Shown piece by piece: positions 42,309 through 54,240 of a stretch of DNA of 64,000 nt. The stretch comes from Lotus japonicus (Eukaryota; Streptophyta; Magnoliopsida; Fabales; Fabaceae): contig NC_080042.1 in NCBI RefSeq assembly GCF_012489685.1, positions 34,167,158 through 34,231,157 on the forward strand, written 5' to 3'. Below the pieces are notes generated by a model. That model saw nothing but the letters and a program-made list of their open reading frames with translations, was not told where the DNA came from and ran no database searches. Every line of letters starts with the position of its first letter. Within the stretch, counting starts at the first letter, position 1. The position numbers and the translations under genes were made by a program.

Positions 42309-44666
42309 TGTAACACCCCACTTTTCGTTATTAGGTTATTTATTATTTTATTTTAATTATTATACTATATGGTAATTTGATAATTTATGTGATTTAATTT
42401 GATGATTATGTGATTTAATTAGATGATAATGTCATTAAGTGATTTTATTAACTAATTAAGTGATTATGTGATATAGATAAATAAGATTTTTGGTTTTTAT
42501 TGTGATATATGGAGTGGAGCCCACTAATACTACTAGTTTAGGGTTATGAGTGATATAAGTAGAAGAAAAGAAAGAAAATTAGGATTAGAGAAGCAGCAGA
42601 ACAGAGAAACACGTGAAAGGTGAAGGAGAGGAGAAAAGAGAAGAAAACCTAGAATTTGATCTTCAAGAAGAAAAGGGTCTAGGAGGCTTTGTACCGGTGT
42701 CATAGAAGGTAAGGGTTTGAGTTTACCTTGTATAATTGTAGAATAACAAAGGTTGAGTTTAACATGAAGGAACCCCATCACCTTTGAAAATTCAGAACTG
42801 AGAGACTGTGTTGAGTGTTAACATGTGGTGAGCAAAATTGATTTTGAGCGAAATTGAGGTTCCGGGGAAAATTGGGTTCTGTTCTGTTCTGCCCGGAGAT
42901 ACCCTAACAGTCTGTGTTGTAGAGAGCATAACTCTCTCTACAGAATTCCAAATTGAGTGAAACCAATTTGGTATGAAAGCTAACTCATAGGGCTATGTTG
43001 GGTAATATTTTCATAATTTTTCGATTATTGGTTCAATACCAGAATCATTTGCAAGTTCATTCCGTTTCTGCCCGCAGACACCCTAGCAGCCTGTGTTGTA
43101 GAGAGCATAACTCTCTCTAAAGAATTCCGAATTGAGTGAAACCAATTTTGTATGAAAGCTAACTCATAGGGCTATGTTGGGTAATATTTTCATAATTTTT
43201 AGATTGCTGGTTCAATACCAGAATCATTTGCAAGTTCATTCTGTTTCTGCTCGCTGACACCCTAACAGCCTGTGCTGTAGAGAGCATAACTCTCTCTACA
43301 AAATTCCAAATTGGATGAAACCAATTTTGTATGAAAGCTAACGTATAAGGCTATGTTTAGTAAAATTTTCATAATTTTTGTAGTGCTCGTTTAGTACCAG
43401 ATTTATCTGCAAGTTTGCTATGTTCCTGCTAATTTCTGGGATTGATTCTGAAACTGATTCTAGTAATTGATATGAGACATTCGATGACTTTGTGTTGCTA
43501 TTTTGTCAGTGGAATAGTGGATGATTTGATAATTGTATTGAAGTGTTATTTTTTGCAATTTTGGTGTGATTTCCGTTATGGAATTTGGTGAGAAAATATG
43601 TTATATATTTGGGGCTGGAGTGGTCTCAAATTGCATGTTTTAATTTATGAGTTTTTGCACGAAATACACTTCATTTAGTCAAGAGGCAACGTGTCGGTTT
43701 TCATCGGAAAACTGAGGTTTGTCCCAGAACTGGCGTGGTTCTGGAAGTCTGGAGTGGACTTCATTGGTGGTTAACTGTCTGGAGTGGACGCGGTGATACC
43801 GCTAAGGTTAACAATTGGTACCACATGCATACATTAGAGTCTCACACACTAAGTTTCACGTTTACAGTGGTTTTATGTGTTTGGTGATTTGTTGGTGAAT
43901 TGTTTTGCTGTTGTGGTAAAGTTGAATTATTATTCTTCTTAAAGCTTATAATTTCCCGAAACATTAATAAGAATTGTGAAACTGTCTTGAGAGAAAATAT
44001 TATAATCACTCAGATTTTAAAGACAATGTGAAGAGTTTATAAAGCAGGATCTGAATTGTTTACTTGCTCTTTGTTATGCTATATTTTATACAATGTAAGT
44101 TCTTACCCTTCTGTTGGAATGATGTTCTATGCGACATCGCTCAGGTACTGGAGGTAGAGATGTGGTTCATGAGGAGTAGCTTCGGAGAGTCTTAGCTTAT
44201 GTTATTATTATTATTATTATTATTATTATAAAATAAGTGTCTTGCTCTGTAATGTAACACTGGGTAGATATTTTACGTTACTTTTACACTTCTGTTGAGA
44301 GGATTTTATAACCTCTCCTTATGGAAGTTGTTGAATAATTTTCTAAATTATGGCGATGTCGTACTGTTGATGGCCGAAGTGCCTATGAAATTCAGTTTTG
44401 AGTATGATGAATTTTATTGGAATATCAAGGAAGATAAACCTATTTAAATAAGTGATTTTATGCATCTTAGGATTATCTGGCTGGTTTAGAAATTTTATTG
44501 GCAGAAATAATTCATTCTTTGGAAAGCTTATGAACTTATAAATTTTCAAACACAATCAGTGTTAATTTTAATGAGTTTTCGTGAAGAAGTGTAATACTCC
44601 CTTGATATGTTTTTAAACTCTGATAAACGTTTTTAAATAAAACGATGGGAAAAAGGGGGTGTTACA
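42309..44666 (+). repeat. 3' LTR of element F
   Basis: 2358 bases, nearly identical to 39757-42117; the ATT microsatellite is one unit shorter (about 44206-44230). Confidence 0.9.
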
Positions 44667-46126
44667 CACCTTCCGTCCTCCTCTTGCTACCGCGATGCGC
44701 TCCTGTTCCAGCATCTCAACCCTAGTTCCTACGTGAATTCAAATGGGGTTTTTCCAATATCATTTTTAAATTCAATTTTTCCTTTGAGAAGGTCTCGATC
44801 TATAAAACAATAATAGGGTACGAACCTCGGTCCGTCCCATCAAACTTCCCCAAAATCTCAAAATAAAATCGGCATGACATGCCCGTTATCCTCACTCTGA
44901 AGCATAACAGATATAGGTGTAATGACATAGTTAAATTAGCACAGTCCAACAGTCATAGCACATATATCAACACATCCTAAATTAACCATGTAGCACTTAG
45001 CATATAGAGCAGATATCACACATCCTAAATTAACCATTTAGCACATAGCATATGATTCAAACTCAAAGAACACAGTCAGTAGATGAATAATCTACATTGT
45101 CAGCCGAAGCCTCAGAAAAACATTTCCCAATCAAACACAAATAAGTTCATAAACAGTAAATCAAGTCGAATACGTCGACACCTAAAGCATTAGCTAATAG
45201 TTCAGTGAGAAGCCCTCACCTGTAGATTCTCCAGGGTTCTCTTCAAATGCTCCTTCGCAATCAGCTCCTTGTTCTTCGGGAAATTCCTCAAAATAACCTT
45301 TAGAGTAAAAACCACAGAATTTCCTCAGAATCTATCAGAAACCAGCAATCAATACTCACTAAGGTTACACGAAGTAGCATATACTCCGAGGTACGATAAT
45401 CTAGCGCGAAAGGACAAGTTTTCGAAAAAGAATTTTCTTCCTCCTAGGGTAGCTCTCGGCCACACATGGTAATTGTGTGTGTCGATTTTTCTTCGATCAA
45501 ACTTGGTTCCTATGCTATCATTAGCCGTAACTAAGGTTATTCTAAACTCGGAAAAATTATCGGATCGAAAACTGTCGCAGGGGTATTTTGGTCATTATTT
45601 TAGCTCAGAATTTCAAAACTGAAATTTCGAAAAGCAAATTGGATGGGGACGTCACCAACGACGTTTATGACGACTAATCCTACTAGCACTAAGCTAAGGC
45701 GGTAGTTTTCATTCCAAAGGACGAAGCTTTGCCCCAAAATGGGGTATTATGAGCAAAATTGAAAACTCGACGGCAATTCGCGAGAATCGGGGAAATGTAA
45801 TCCGCTAAACATGCTCAGGGGCACGCAGGGACTAAGTTTAGATAGAAAGATGAAGTTATTTGGATAGTTTTGCAAAAAGCTCAAAACTTAGAGCACCGAA
45901 AAGCATAGAGAAAAGCAGCAGAATTTACGATTAGAAGTAAGAATTAGAATCAGTACCTTGAGGCCTACGCGTAGCAACGAACTGTGGAACGATCAAGCAA
46001 GAATCAGCGAAAAACTCTTCTCCTCCTTCTCCTCTTGTGGCCGCGGGTTTGGGTGGGTGTGTTGGGTGAGATTTTGTTTTCTTTTCATTCTTCAAGCTTC
46101 ATATATTTATAGGGAATGAAATGGAA

Positions 46127-46254
46127 GATATTTATCAAAGATCGGATATGGATGAATAGATATTTATCAAAGATTGGATAAAGATGAATAGATCTTTATC
46201 AAAGATTGGATAAAGATGAATAGATATTTATCAAAGATTGGATAAAGATGAATA
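46127..46254. repeat. Four 32-bp tandem repeats in solo LTR E
   Basis: Units start at 46127, 46159, 46191 and 46223, each GATATTTATCAAAGATTGGA plus ATAAAGATGAATA-like sequence. The first unit is the most diverged. Confidence 0.9.
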
Positions 46255-47165
46255 GATATTTTGTAAACCGGTACAGATTAGTTTAGATATCGGAGGATTT
46301 AACTTATAGAGTTAAGATAAAAATATAAGAGCGATCCCGATTTCTTCCTACTGATTCCAACGTATTTTAGACACGATATTCACCCCGCTGAATCTTCTAA
46401 TTCTTCAAAGAAATATCAGCATGATTTTTGGTTTTTGAGGCTTGCTATATAGAGGATGGAAAAACGCGGGAAAATGAAAGTTTCGCGATTCAGATTTTTC
46501 CGGCTTCGTTCTCCGTGAATTCTAAGATAGGTTTTGGCGACATAATTCCAAAACTAAAAAGAGGTCTCCTTGTATTTTAGGTGACTAATACAAAGTCGGT
46601 GTAAAACTATTTTACCCGATAAGTTACTTTTTGCAGTGGATGCCGGAATAGAAAACTTCCTTCTGAAGAAAGATTGAAATCATCAAGAGAAATGGGTGCA
46701 TGCGTGTGGAATCTTCATTTGAAGCTCCGAATAGAAAAAGTCTTCATCGTCGGTTGATTCTAGGGTTCTTGAACTATCAGGGTTCTAGTTTCGGCAAACT
46801 CCCGAGGATTGGAATCGGACGTTCGTAGATTCTAGAGTTTCGCCTCGAAACGATTGTCGTATAAGGAATAAGAGAAGTTCTAACATTTCTCTGAAGATTT
46901 TTGGAATTAATTTCCATCGTGACTTTAAGTGTAAACTAGCTATTTGCTATGGTTTCTGCCCTAGGTTTAAGCGTATATCGATCGTGCTATACCTTTTATC
47001 TACTTTGATGAAATCCTTAGACTTTTCCTGAACTTTCTCCTTCATAAATTTATTCCATTCGACAAACTCTTGTTCAGGTTTTTCCTTCAGGATACGTCAA
47101 GCCTAGTCGTAAATGGAAATCTCTTCCACTTATTATAAGCTTAAAAACTTGGGTCTTACAGTGAA

Positions 47166-47887
47166 CTTTCATCATTCTTGTCTAGGGCTGTATTTGGATA
47201 CATAGGAGTGCTCATCTTGCTTGAATTGTGCATGTTGTACTTCTTGAGCATATCTTTGATGTACTTAGTCTGATGTACGTAGATCTTGTCTTTTTCTTGC
47301 TTGATTTGAAGACCGAGGAAGAATTTCAGTTCTCCCATCATACTCATCTCGAATTCGCTTTGCATGAGGGTTGAAAATTCCTTGCATAAATTATCACTAG
47401 TAGCTCCAAAGATGATGTCATCAACATACAGTTGTACAAGGATGTAGTCATCATTTAATTGCTTTCTGAATAGAGTGTTGTCAATCTGCCCTCTTGAGAA
47501 ACCGTTCTTCATGAGAAAGCTGCTTAAGCGATCATACCATGCCCATGGTGCTTGTTTTAATCCATAGAGAGCTTTCTTGAGTTTGAACACGTGCTCAGAA
47601 GAGGATGGTTCCTCAAATCCTGGAGGTTTCTTCACATAGACTTCTTCTTCTATTACTCCATTTAGAAAAACACTTTTGACATCCATTTGGTACAGTTTGA
47701 TGGAGTGTTGACATGCGAAGGCTAGGAGAATACGGATTGCTTCAATTCTGGCTACTGGAGCAAAGGTTTCTGTGTAGTCAATTCCTTCTTGTTGATTGTA
47801 TCCTTGAGCTACAAGTCTTACTTTATTTCTAGTCACTTTTCCATTTTCATCCATCTTGTTTCTAAACACCCACTTGGTACCAATGAT
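47166..47887 (-). pseudogene. pol: Pol of element D: reverse transcriptase core
   Basis: Minus-strand reading of Copia [63 protein letters not shown] and GELKFFLGLQI, ending KNDESS at solo LTR E. The catalytic residues of the DVKSVFL and YVDD motifs are present. Similarity stops at about 47887, where D is truncated; integrase and everything upstream are missing. Confidence 0.88.
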
Positions 47888-49056
47888 TGAATCTTACTAA
47901 GCAAAGGTACCTGCTCGTTGGTTTTCTTTCATACTTAAATATTTATTATCTAGTAAAATGCAACTTACATGGAGTGGGAGGGGCTGCATTCATTCATCAG
48001 CTTCATAATTAATAAAACTTCAAGCTATTTCTAACTCCCAAAGTTCACATAGTTAAATGCAAGGTTCAGCCAAGAGATAAGAATAGATATTATTTTCTTC
48101 GGAACCTCAAACGCGACTTAGCTTGGCCCAAGAGGTTTCTGGGATGCACTTCGGTGTTTTGGAGGTCAGGCACAACATTGTTGTGGAGGTTCGGGGTAGT
48201 TTTATTCCCCTATGTTTTGGCTCCCTGTTTTCCTCTGTGTTTCCTTGCTCCATCTGCAGCTTGCAAACACCCTTTTTATAACCATAGGAAATTCCTTCAA
48301 ACAGCTGAATCATGCTGTACAGAAGGATTATGCTTGCAGCACTTGTCCTCTGCAGAAATATTCCACAATTGCGGCCCTGACTTCTCCATCACGTGCAGCA
48401 CCTCTTCTCTTCTTTGTTTTATATCTTTTTCCTACCAGCTCACTCCTATGATGGTGAGTTTGACATAGGTTAGTAGCACTCAATTTCATCCTCTGCTCTT
48501 AAAAATTACAGGCAAATCCATGTTAGGATTAATGACACTCAATTAAGTTTTCCGTTATACTATCAATATAATTATAGCCTTAATAGTACACTTCACCGTT
48601 TCTTCCTTTCTTAATTATTTGCTATTACTCGGTTGGCAAAATTGAAAGGTCTTTAAGGTGAATTGTACGTTGGCATCAGTTTCATTCTGGTGTTCAATTT
48701 TTTTAAGGCCTCCTTTACTACACTTTATGGATATCTGATAGTAAAGCTCGGATAAAAGGATAAAGATAATTCTTGATTTCTATATAAGAAGAGTTCCTAA
48801 TCTATTTGAGACACACAAAAAATATTTCTTCCTCTCTTTTAGTGGTTCTGAGCATTGTTGTAGAGATTCCAGCACGTTTAGATTCTGAGTGCACAGTACC
48901 TGACGTGCGGTTGTGTTAACCTTGAGGAGCAAACCCGGTAGTGAATTGCACCGGAGGTCAGCCGAAATTTTTGCTTTCAAGGCAGTGGTTCTTCTACGGC
49001 GCAACCTTCATTCTGTTTTTCCAACAATTTGAAAGCAAAACATTTTAATCCAAGAG
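47888..49056 (+). other. Unassigned region, probably leader/LTR of element G in its right part
   Basis: No known gene. The open frame at 48154-48468 has no recognisable domain. From 48781 (TATATAAG) to 49056 the sequence looks like the 5' leader of the Copia element whose gag follows, but I find no primer site with the tRNA-Met core and cannot place LTR ends. Confidence 0.35.
48781..48788 (+). promoter_or_regulatory. TATA-like box upstream of gag G
   Basis: TATATAAG, 276 bases upstream of the first gag codon seen, followed by an AC/CT-rich leader. Confidence 0.3.
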
Positions 49057-49440
49057 TTGCACCAATTCCAATTGGCATTGTTGAACAACAAGAACGCGCT
49101 GCCTGATCTTTCTCGTCTTGAACCTTTGGATGGCAATAATTTCAAACGGTGGTCACAGAAGCTGCTCATTTTCTTCGAACAACTTGAGATCGATTATGTG
49201 TTGTTTGAAGATCCTCTACAAGTTCTTATTGGTGATGATGTCGATCCCGAAGCAGTGACTAATGCTACCAAGAAGCTGGAGCTCTATGAAAAATACAATA
49301 AACTCGTACGTCGTCATATTCTTGCTCATATGCCTAATAATTTATTCGATCTGTTTTTCCTGGACAAATCTGCCAAGGCAATATGGGAGAAATTGGAGAA
49401 AAAATATGGAGCGGGTGATGCTGGGAATAAAAAGTTGAGT
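49057..49440 (+). pseudogene. gag: Element G: truncated Copia gag
   Basis: An open frame with the Copia gag N-terminal pattern: LSRLEPLDGNNFKRWSQKLL, then IDYVLFEDP, YNKLVRRHILAHM and AKAIWEKLEKKYG (UBN2 family). There is no in-frame ATG; the frame is closed by a TGA at 49030-49032 and starts on TTG, so the start is lost or lies in another frame. The 3' side is cut by the D2 LTR at 49441 after about 128 codons. The lineage is not SIRE; the residues resemble Tork/Angela-type elements, but this is only a guess. Confidence 0.65.
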
Positions 49441-50805
49441 TGCAAATAAGTAACACAAGAAAGGGGGGGTTTGAATTGTGTTCTAGAAAATTACTTTTTA
49501 AAACTTTGTTTTATGAAAAGAATATTAGTTCTTTGGTAAAAACGTTTAAGTGTGACTTTTCACAAACTGTTTAGTGCAGCGGAAGTAAAACAGTAAATAG
49601 AACAGAACGATCAGCACACAGAGATTTATACTGGTTCACCCTAAACGATTGGGCTACGTCCAGTACTTGGCCACCACCAAGATTTTCACTAGCAAGTATC
49701 AAAGACTTCTCCAATACAACTATTAGACAAGACTTCTCCAAGTATTATCACGGACTTCTCCAAGTATTCTGCAGGACTCCTCCTATAAGTATTGTACCGG
49801 ACTTCTCCAAAATCTTACAAAGATTTAAATCACTCTACGGAGATTCTCTTCTTTCAAGAGTAAGGGTAGAGACTTTATAGCACTGAAACTCTAAATGTTT
49901 GGGTTTAGATCTGACTATTGGATCACTTAAGAGTTACTACAGAAGTGTAAAGAGAATAAAGAGATATGACTCTTTTAAGGTACGAGGTTTTCTCTTTCAC
50001 TGAGCAGAATTTAATGACTTGTGTTTGACACTTGGGAATATCTGCTTGAGCTTTGAATGCTGTAGAGAAGTTTTGAAAATGAATGCTTGTATTCTCATAA
50101 TTAATTCTTGTTGCTTCAGATCTTCAAGAATGTCTTAAATACTTGCTTGCTAGTATTGTAGCCGCTGTGAGACAATATCCAATCGTTGAGATAGCCGTTG
50201 AGAAATGATATCGGGCCGTTGATTCAAAATGCTTGGTTGGTAGCTTCATTAAATGTTACTTCTAAAGCAAGTCTATTCTTTAGCTCAAAAGGTGATGTTT
50301 GTCAGCTAGTAGGTGGTGATAGACTTTGGGCTACTTTTCAGACAAGAGACAATTTGGCAATTTGATGTTGACAGCTTGAACTTTTCCTTGTTGGTCAGCG
50401 TGCCTTTTGCTAAAGCAAACTTGTCTTCATGTGATTTATTTTGAATGAAACTCAAATGGTTGTCATTGGATTTGAATGTAAGACAACCGGTTGAAATCAA
50501 ACTAAAACTTTGGTGCTCAAAATTTGTCTTGATATATCTGACTGATGACGTGGCGTTGAAACGGCCAGAGTCTTCAAACTACGCGACCACTTACAGAACG
50601 GTTCTGTAAAGACAGAGTTCCTTCTAGAGTCTGAGAGAGATATCTTTTTAAGAATTGATAGAACGTTGAAGCGTGTGACATATGTCCGAATTTCTCCTGA
50701 AATTGAGAACGTTATCAGTAGTTAAATATCAATGAAACTTCTATTATAAAATTGTTATGATCAAAATAAGATTTTAAAAACGTTATGATGCGTTTGAACT
50801 TAACA
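49441..50805 (-). repeat. 3' LTR of element D2
   Basis: 1365 bases, TGCAAATAAGTAACACAAG to TTGAACTTAACA. It is uninterrupted and shows the empty site for element C (GGCCGTTGATTC near 50215-50226). Confidence 0.88.
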
Positions 50806-51146
50806 ATAAAATCCCCCTGAGTTTAGTGAAGTTTCCAAAGAATTTTGAGTTTAGAAATGTTTTCAAAAAGAATTTCATTCGCTTCACTCCCACTCCCCCT
50901 GACTAAATTAATCTACGTTTTAACTGTTATCTATAGAATAGATTTAGAGGAATTTTTTTTTTTTTATCTTTTCTACCCTTTCTGTTTTCTTTATCTTCTC
51001 CCCCTTTGGCATTATTAAAAAGACATGTTAACCAGAAAAGACATGCATATAGGATAACTTAAGTACGGATATGACAAAGGTCAAGAATTAAAGTGCAAAT
51101 ATTCAAGAGATAAATAACATAGAACGACAGAGGTAGAGAGTGGCCA

Positions 51147-52590
51147 TTAGCCAAAACGATTCAGGAGCAGGTCAATCTTGGAGGCTAGATCATAGAAGAG
51201 AGTGTTGATTTGATTCTTATGATCTTCAAAATCGTTTCTGCGAACAAATTGATCTTCCACAGGTTGCTCCATGTTCTCTTGCTCATTTCCTTGATTATCA
51301 ACAGTATTTTCAGCATCAGGAAGTATGAGTTGCTCATCTCTGGTTGCATTGTTCAGCGGAGCTGAACATTCACCTTTTTCCTGAAGTTTTGCTTTTCCTT
51401 TGACGATGTGAAGTTTTTCTGGACGCATAAGGATGTCTGGAATGTTCCTTGGCAGCAAAATGAAGACCCAGTTGCCCAAGAAAACAATTAAAGCAGTTAA
51501 CCTGTTCAAAAGGGAGTAGGACAGTGTGCCAACATAGCCTTCAGTTGCACAAACTTGCCATTCATCCCAATCTGGTACCTTGCTTGCTTCCAAATGATAT
51601 TTGTAGCCAACGTCAGAGGATCTTTTCCATGAGACAGACACAGAATGATTGGGAGCCTTCTCAATTTTCTTAATTAGTTTTGCCTGAAAGACCTTGAAGT
51701 GCGCCTTGGTTGTTCCTGCAGTGCACCTACGCTTAATAGCAGAGGACACTAGTGTCTGAAGACGCCTCTTTCTCGCCTGAGAAAGGATGCAAACCGTACC
51801 TGGCCTTGATTGTGGTTTTGGGGTGCTTTCATTGGTTTGTGCTTGTGGAGTGTTTTGAAAGGGTTGATCAATTGGGGGTTGCCAGAGTCAAAGGGAAGAA
51901 ATTAAACAGTTGAGATTTTGTCTTGGTTTGTTGAGCAGTGCGTTCCTCATCGGAGGAATCCATAGTAAGAACAGGAGAAAATTTTGGTGAACTGTGATCA
52001 GAGGGATTCACAGTGAATTCTTCTTCGTGTGAGGAGGGTGAAAGTGGTTTTCGTGAAAGGTGTCGTTGTTGTGGTGTGGATCATATGAATCATCAAATAG
52101 AGAATTGACAAATTTTGGATTTGAGATTTCAGGGTTTACCTCGTGGTGTGGAAAGTTGGAGTCTAAGGATTTTGCGAGGTTGGTGTGAATGATGAGGTCT
52201 TCTTCATCAGGTTCATTTGCTAAAGTCTTCCTTTTGCAGCAGTGGGGCTGTTGAACTTGTACAGTGGATTCATCATCAAACTACTTCCTTAAACGTTTAA
52301 GCTTTTTCTTGGGTTCGGCAAGCTTGCAAGCAGGAGACCCTTGCCCAGATCTTGTTCTTGAAGCGATGGGATGAGAAACAGATTCCTGGGGCACGTCCCT
52401 GGACTGTTCTGGTTAGTCCTCAGGGAACGGTGCGATTCGCAAAGCAGCATAAACGACTCTTTTGCTTGGAACCTTGCTGATTTGTTCCGCTAGTTCTTTC
52501 AAGGTTTTCACCTTTCCTTTACGAGCTTTGACATTTGCATCTGTTTTCTCCTTCTCTCTTACAACTCTTTTCTTCTTTGTCAGGCTAATC
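51147..52590 (-). pseudogene. ORF3 of element D2, C-terminal half, broken
   Basis: The open part 51147-51749 matches the end of ORF3 of D (DWDEWQVCATEGYVGT, LPRNIPDILMRPEKL, LLLNRFG). Upstream, matching residues occur with frameshifts and a TAA near 52413 (D has Glu after APFPED). To the right, LRIAPFPED and KVKTLK still match D, and at about 52590 the frame continues into unrelated sequence of ORF H. Confidence 0.65.
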
Positions 52591-54240
52591 TGCTCGGCCA
52601 ACCCTTTGGAAAAGGAGGCTTCTTGGGAAGCTAGCTTGGCAAAGAGCGCCTTGCGCTCCTCTGCGAATCCAGCGTTGAGGGCGCGAAGGCGGACCACCTC
52701 CAACCGTAGCCCTTCGGCGTCTTTAGTGGACCACTTGTAACGATGGAAAGCATGGAGCACTGTCGCCAAAGCACCCTCAGACACTCTTTCTAAACCCTGT
52801 TGCTGAACCACTTCGTCCATCCTCACGACTTGCGCCGACGTTATGGATAGAGAAAATGGCAATCCCCGGTTTACAGAACCTGGGGGCGGAGGCGAATTGT
52901 GACCCAAAGGCGGCGGTGGCCATAAACTAGCAGATGGCATCGAGCTTTGTCTAGAGAGCGGCGGGACAATCGCCCCATCAGGGGGCGATCTACCAATAGG
53001 ATCGCCCCGGGCGTTAAGTGACAAAGCTGGAGTCACCTTGGGGGGTCCGCCGGGCTGCGTCGCCTTGAGAGTGTCCTTGGGACCATGAGAAGCTGTGGAG
53101 GTAGCAGGGACGCTCTCCCCGCCGGAGGAAGAGGCAGTAGTCGAGAGGTGTGGCTTCTTGGGGGGTGGTCGAGAGGCTCCCTCGCTAAGGGCCCGTTTCT
53201 CACTCTCACCCGCCAGGGCTATTGATGAAGATGTCTTGTCGCCCTTCAGGTTGACCCGGGGGGGAACGAGATGTTCCTTTTCTTCTCAAAGGCGGCTAGA
53301 AGGTTCGTACTGGTGAAATTCATTTTCCTTGGAACGAAGGGCGACAAAGAAGAGTCAGCAGGGGATAAGAAGTATAAAATAAACAAGGGACAAGAAAACC
53401 TAAGTAAGCGAGAGTTGAGGAAATTTTGGCTTTACCGATCACGCGAGCACAGTCTAAGACCGGGAGTTTAGCCAGGAAGCTGATAACGTCTTTGTCCTCA
53501 GGAGATAGAGAATCCTCAGGTGAGTCGACTACCGGGGACGCTTCTTGGGTCCAGTAGAAGGGAAATCGGCCGGTACCATCGATCTTGAAATACCTTCGAG
53601 CGAGGTTGTTGGTATTCGTGAGATACCACGATCTTGAAATACCTTCGAGCGAGGTCGTTGGTAATTGTGGACCAAAAGGGGTTGAAGCATTGGCGGTTGG
53701 GTCTAGCTTCCAAGGAGACCCAGCTGCGTGGCGGTGAAGGCTGGGCGAACACTCTATAGAAGTAAAAGAAGTGAGAGGGCTCGGGCTCTTGCTAGATTGC
53801 ATCACAGAGGATTTCCAAGCATCGCAGGAAAGCCCAGCTGTTGGGGTGAAGCTGACACGGAGTGACGTTGATACTACGTAGCACGGAGCAAACAAAAGGA
53901 GAGAAGGGGAACCTGATTCCCAAACTTGTGAACATGTACTCGTACACGTAGAAGAAGTGAGGGTGATTCACGAGGTGGTCAGGGAGGCGGAGCCAAGGGC
54001 GCTTAGAGGCTGAGCAACCGCCATAGTACAGAATATTTTCAAGAGGTTTCTCATGACAAAACCCACCAGGCTCTGAGGAAATTTCGCATATGGACGACCA
54101 CTGCTCTAAACTGGACGGTTGGTTAGGAACGGTCCCGACCGGGAGGCCCCTTACCGTAGGAACTGGCAAGGATTCCGAAGACTTGGCTCGGAAAGCGACA
54201 ATGTCTTTTTGATCGAGCTGAACTCCCCCCGGGGGGGAGG
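52590..54240 (-). pseudogene. Element H: gypsy-type transposon ORF (PF04195-like), broken
   Basis: Minus strand. The N-terminal domain can be followed in pieces: DIVAFRAKSSESLPVP, YEYMFTSLGIRFPFSPFV, LRSINVTPCQLHPNSWAF, FYWTQEASP and LSPEDKDVISFL. This resembles the putative gypsy-type transposon domain (PF04195) of accessory ORFs in plant Gypsy elements. A 49-base imperfect duplication (53581-53629 and 53630-53678) shifts the frame. Further left (52600-53036) a Pro/Ser-rich part and a coiled coil (LRLEVVRLRALNAGFAEERK) run without interruption into D2-like sequence. No other parts of a Gypsy element are seen. Confidence 0.55.
53581..53678. repeat. Imperfect 49-bp tandem duplication in ORF H
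   Basis: GATCTTGAAATACCTTCGAG starts at 53581 and again at 53630, with a few mismatches in the remainder. A period of 49 shifts the reading frame by one. Confidence 0.85.

Larger units (their letters stand above)
39757..44666 (+). mobile_element. Element F: non-autonomous LTR element with a 191-bp interior
   Basis: Two LTRs of 2361 and 2358 bases (39757-42117 and 42309-44666) flank only 191 bases. Target duplication CACCT at 39752-39756 and 44667-44671. The interior has a tRNA-Met primer site, a short coding remnant and a polypurine tract. About ten LTR differences plus a three-base microsatellite change are seen, so it is young. Confidence 0.93.
39213..47160 (-). mobile_element. Element E: solo Tekay-like LTR inside pol of D
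   Basis: Bounded by GTGAA at 39208-39212 and 47161-47165. The insert begins TGTAACACCCCG and ends GGGTCTTACA, so on the minus strand it starts TGTAAGACCC and ends GGGGTGTTACA, the termini of the LTR of element I (TGTAAGACC, GGGGTGTTACA). Without insertion F and its duplication it is about 3.0 kb. No primer site or internal region follows. Removing it joins the pol reading of D (KNDESS to PVDPTSYRG). Confidence 0.85.
21866..47887 (-). mobile_element. Element D: SIRE-like Copia element, minus strand, 5' truncated and twice invaded
   Basis: 3' LTR in two pieces (21866-22634 and 34741-35312, split by C), polypurine tract at 35313-35326, ORF3 pseudogene 35681-38067, RNase H/RT end 38597-39212, then after solo LTR E the RT core 47166 to about 47887. 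Integrase, protease, gag and the 5' LTR are missing. The left end lies in ORF3 of element A. The second family member, D2, starts at 49441. Confidence 0.8.
49441..52590 (-). mobile_element. Element D2: second copy of the D family, 3' part
   Basis: 3' LTR 49441-50805 on the minus strand inserted in gag G, then 3' noncoding and ORF3 remnants to about 52590, where the sequence changes to ORF H. Relative to D, 58 bases carrying the polypurine tract are replaced by about six (50806-50811). Confidence 0.75.

Noticed and set aside
48154..48468. 104-codon Cys-rich plus-strand ORF as a host gene.
   Set aside because: No recognisable domain, no signal for splicing or start context, and an overlapping frame is open as well. 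Probably chance.
53095..53316. Gly/Arg/Glu-rich plus-strand ORF opposite ORF H.
   Set aside because: It mirrors the coding composition of the minus-strand ORF and has no counterpart elsewhere.
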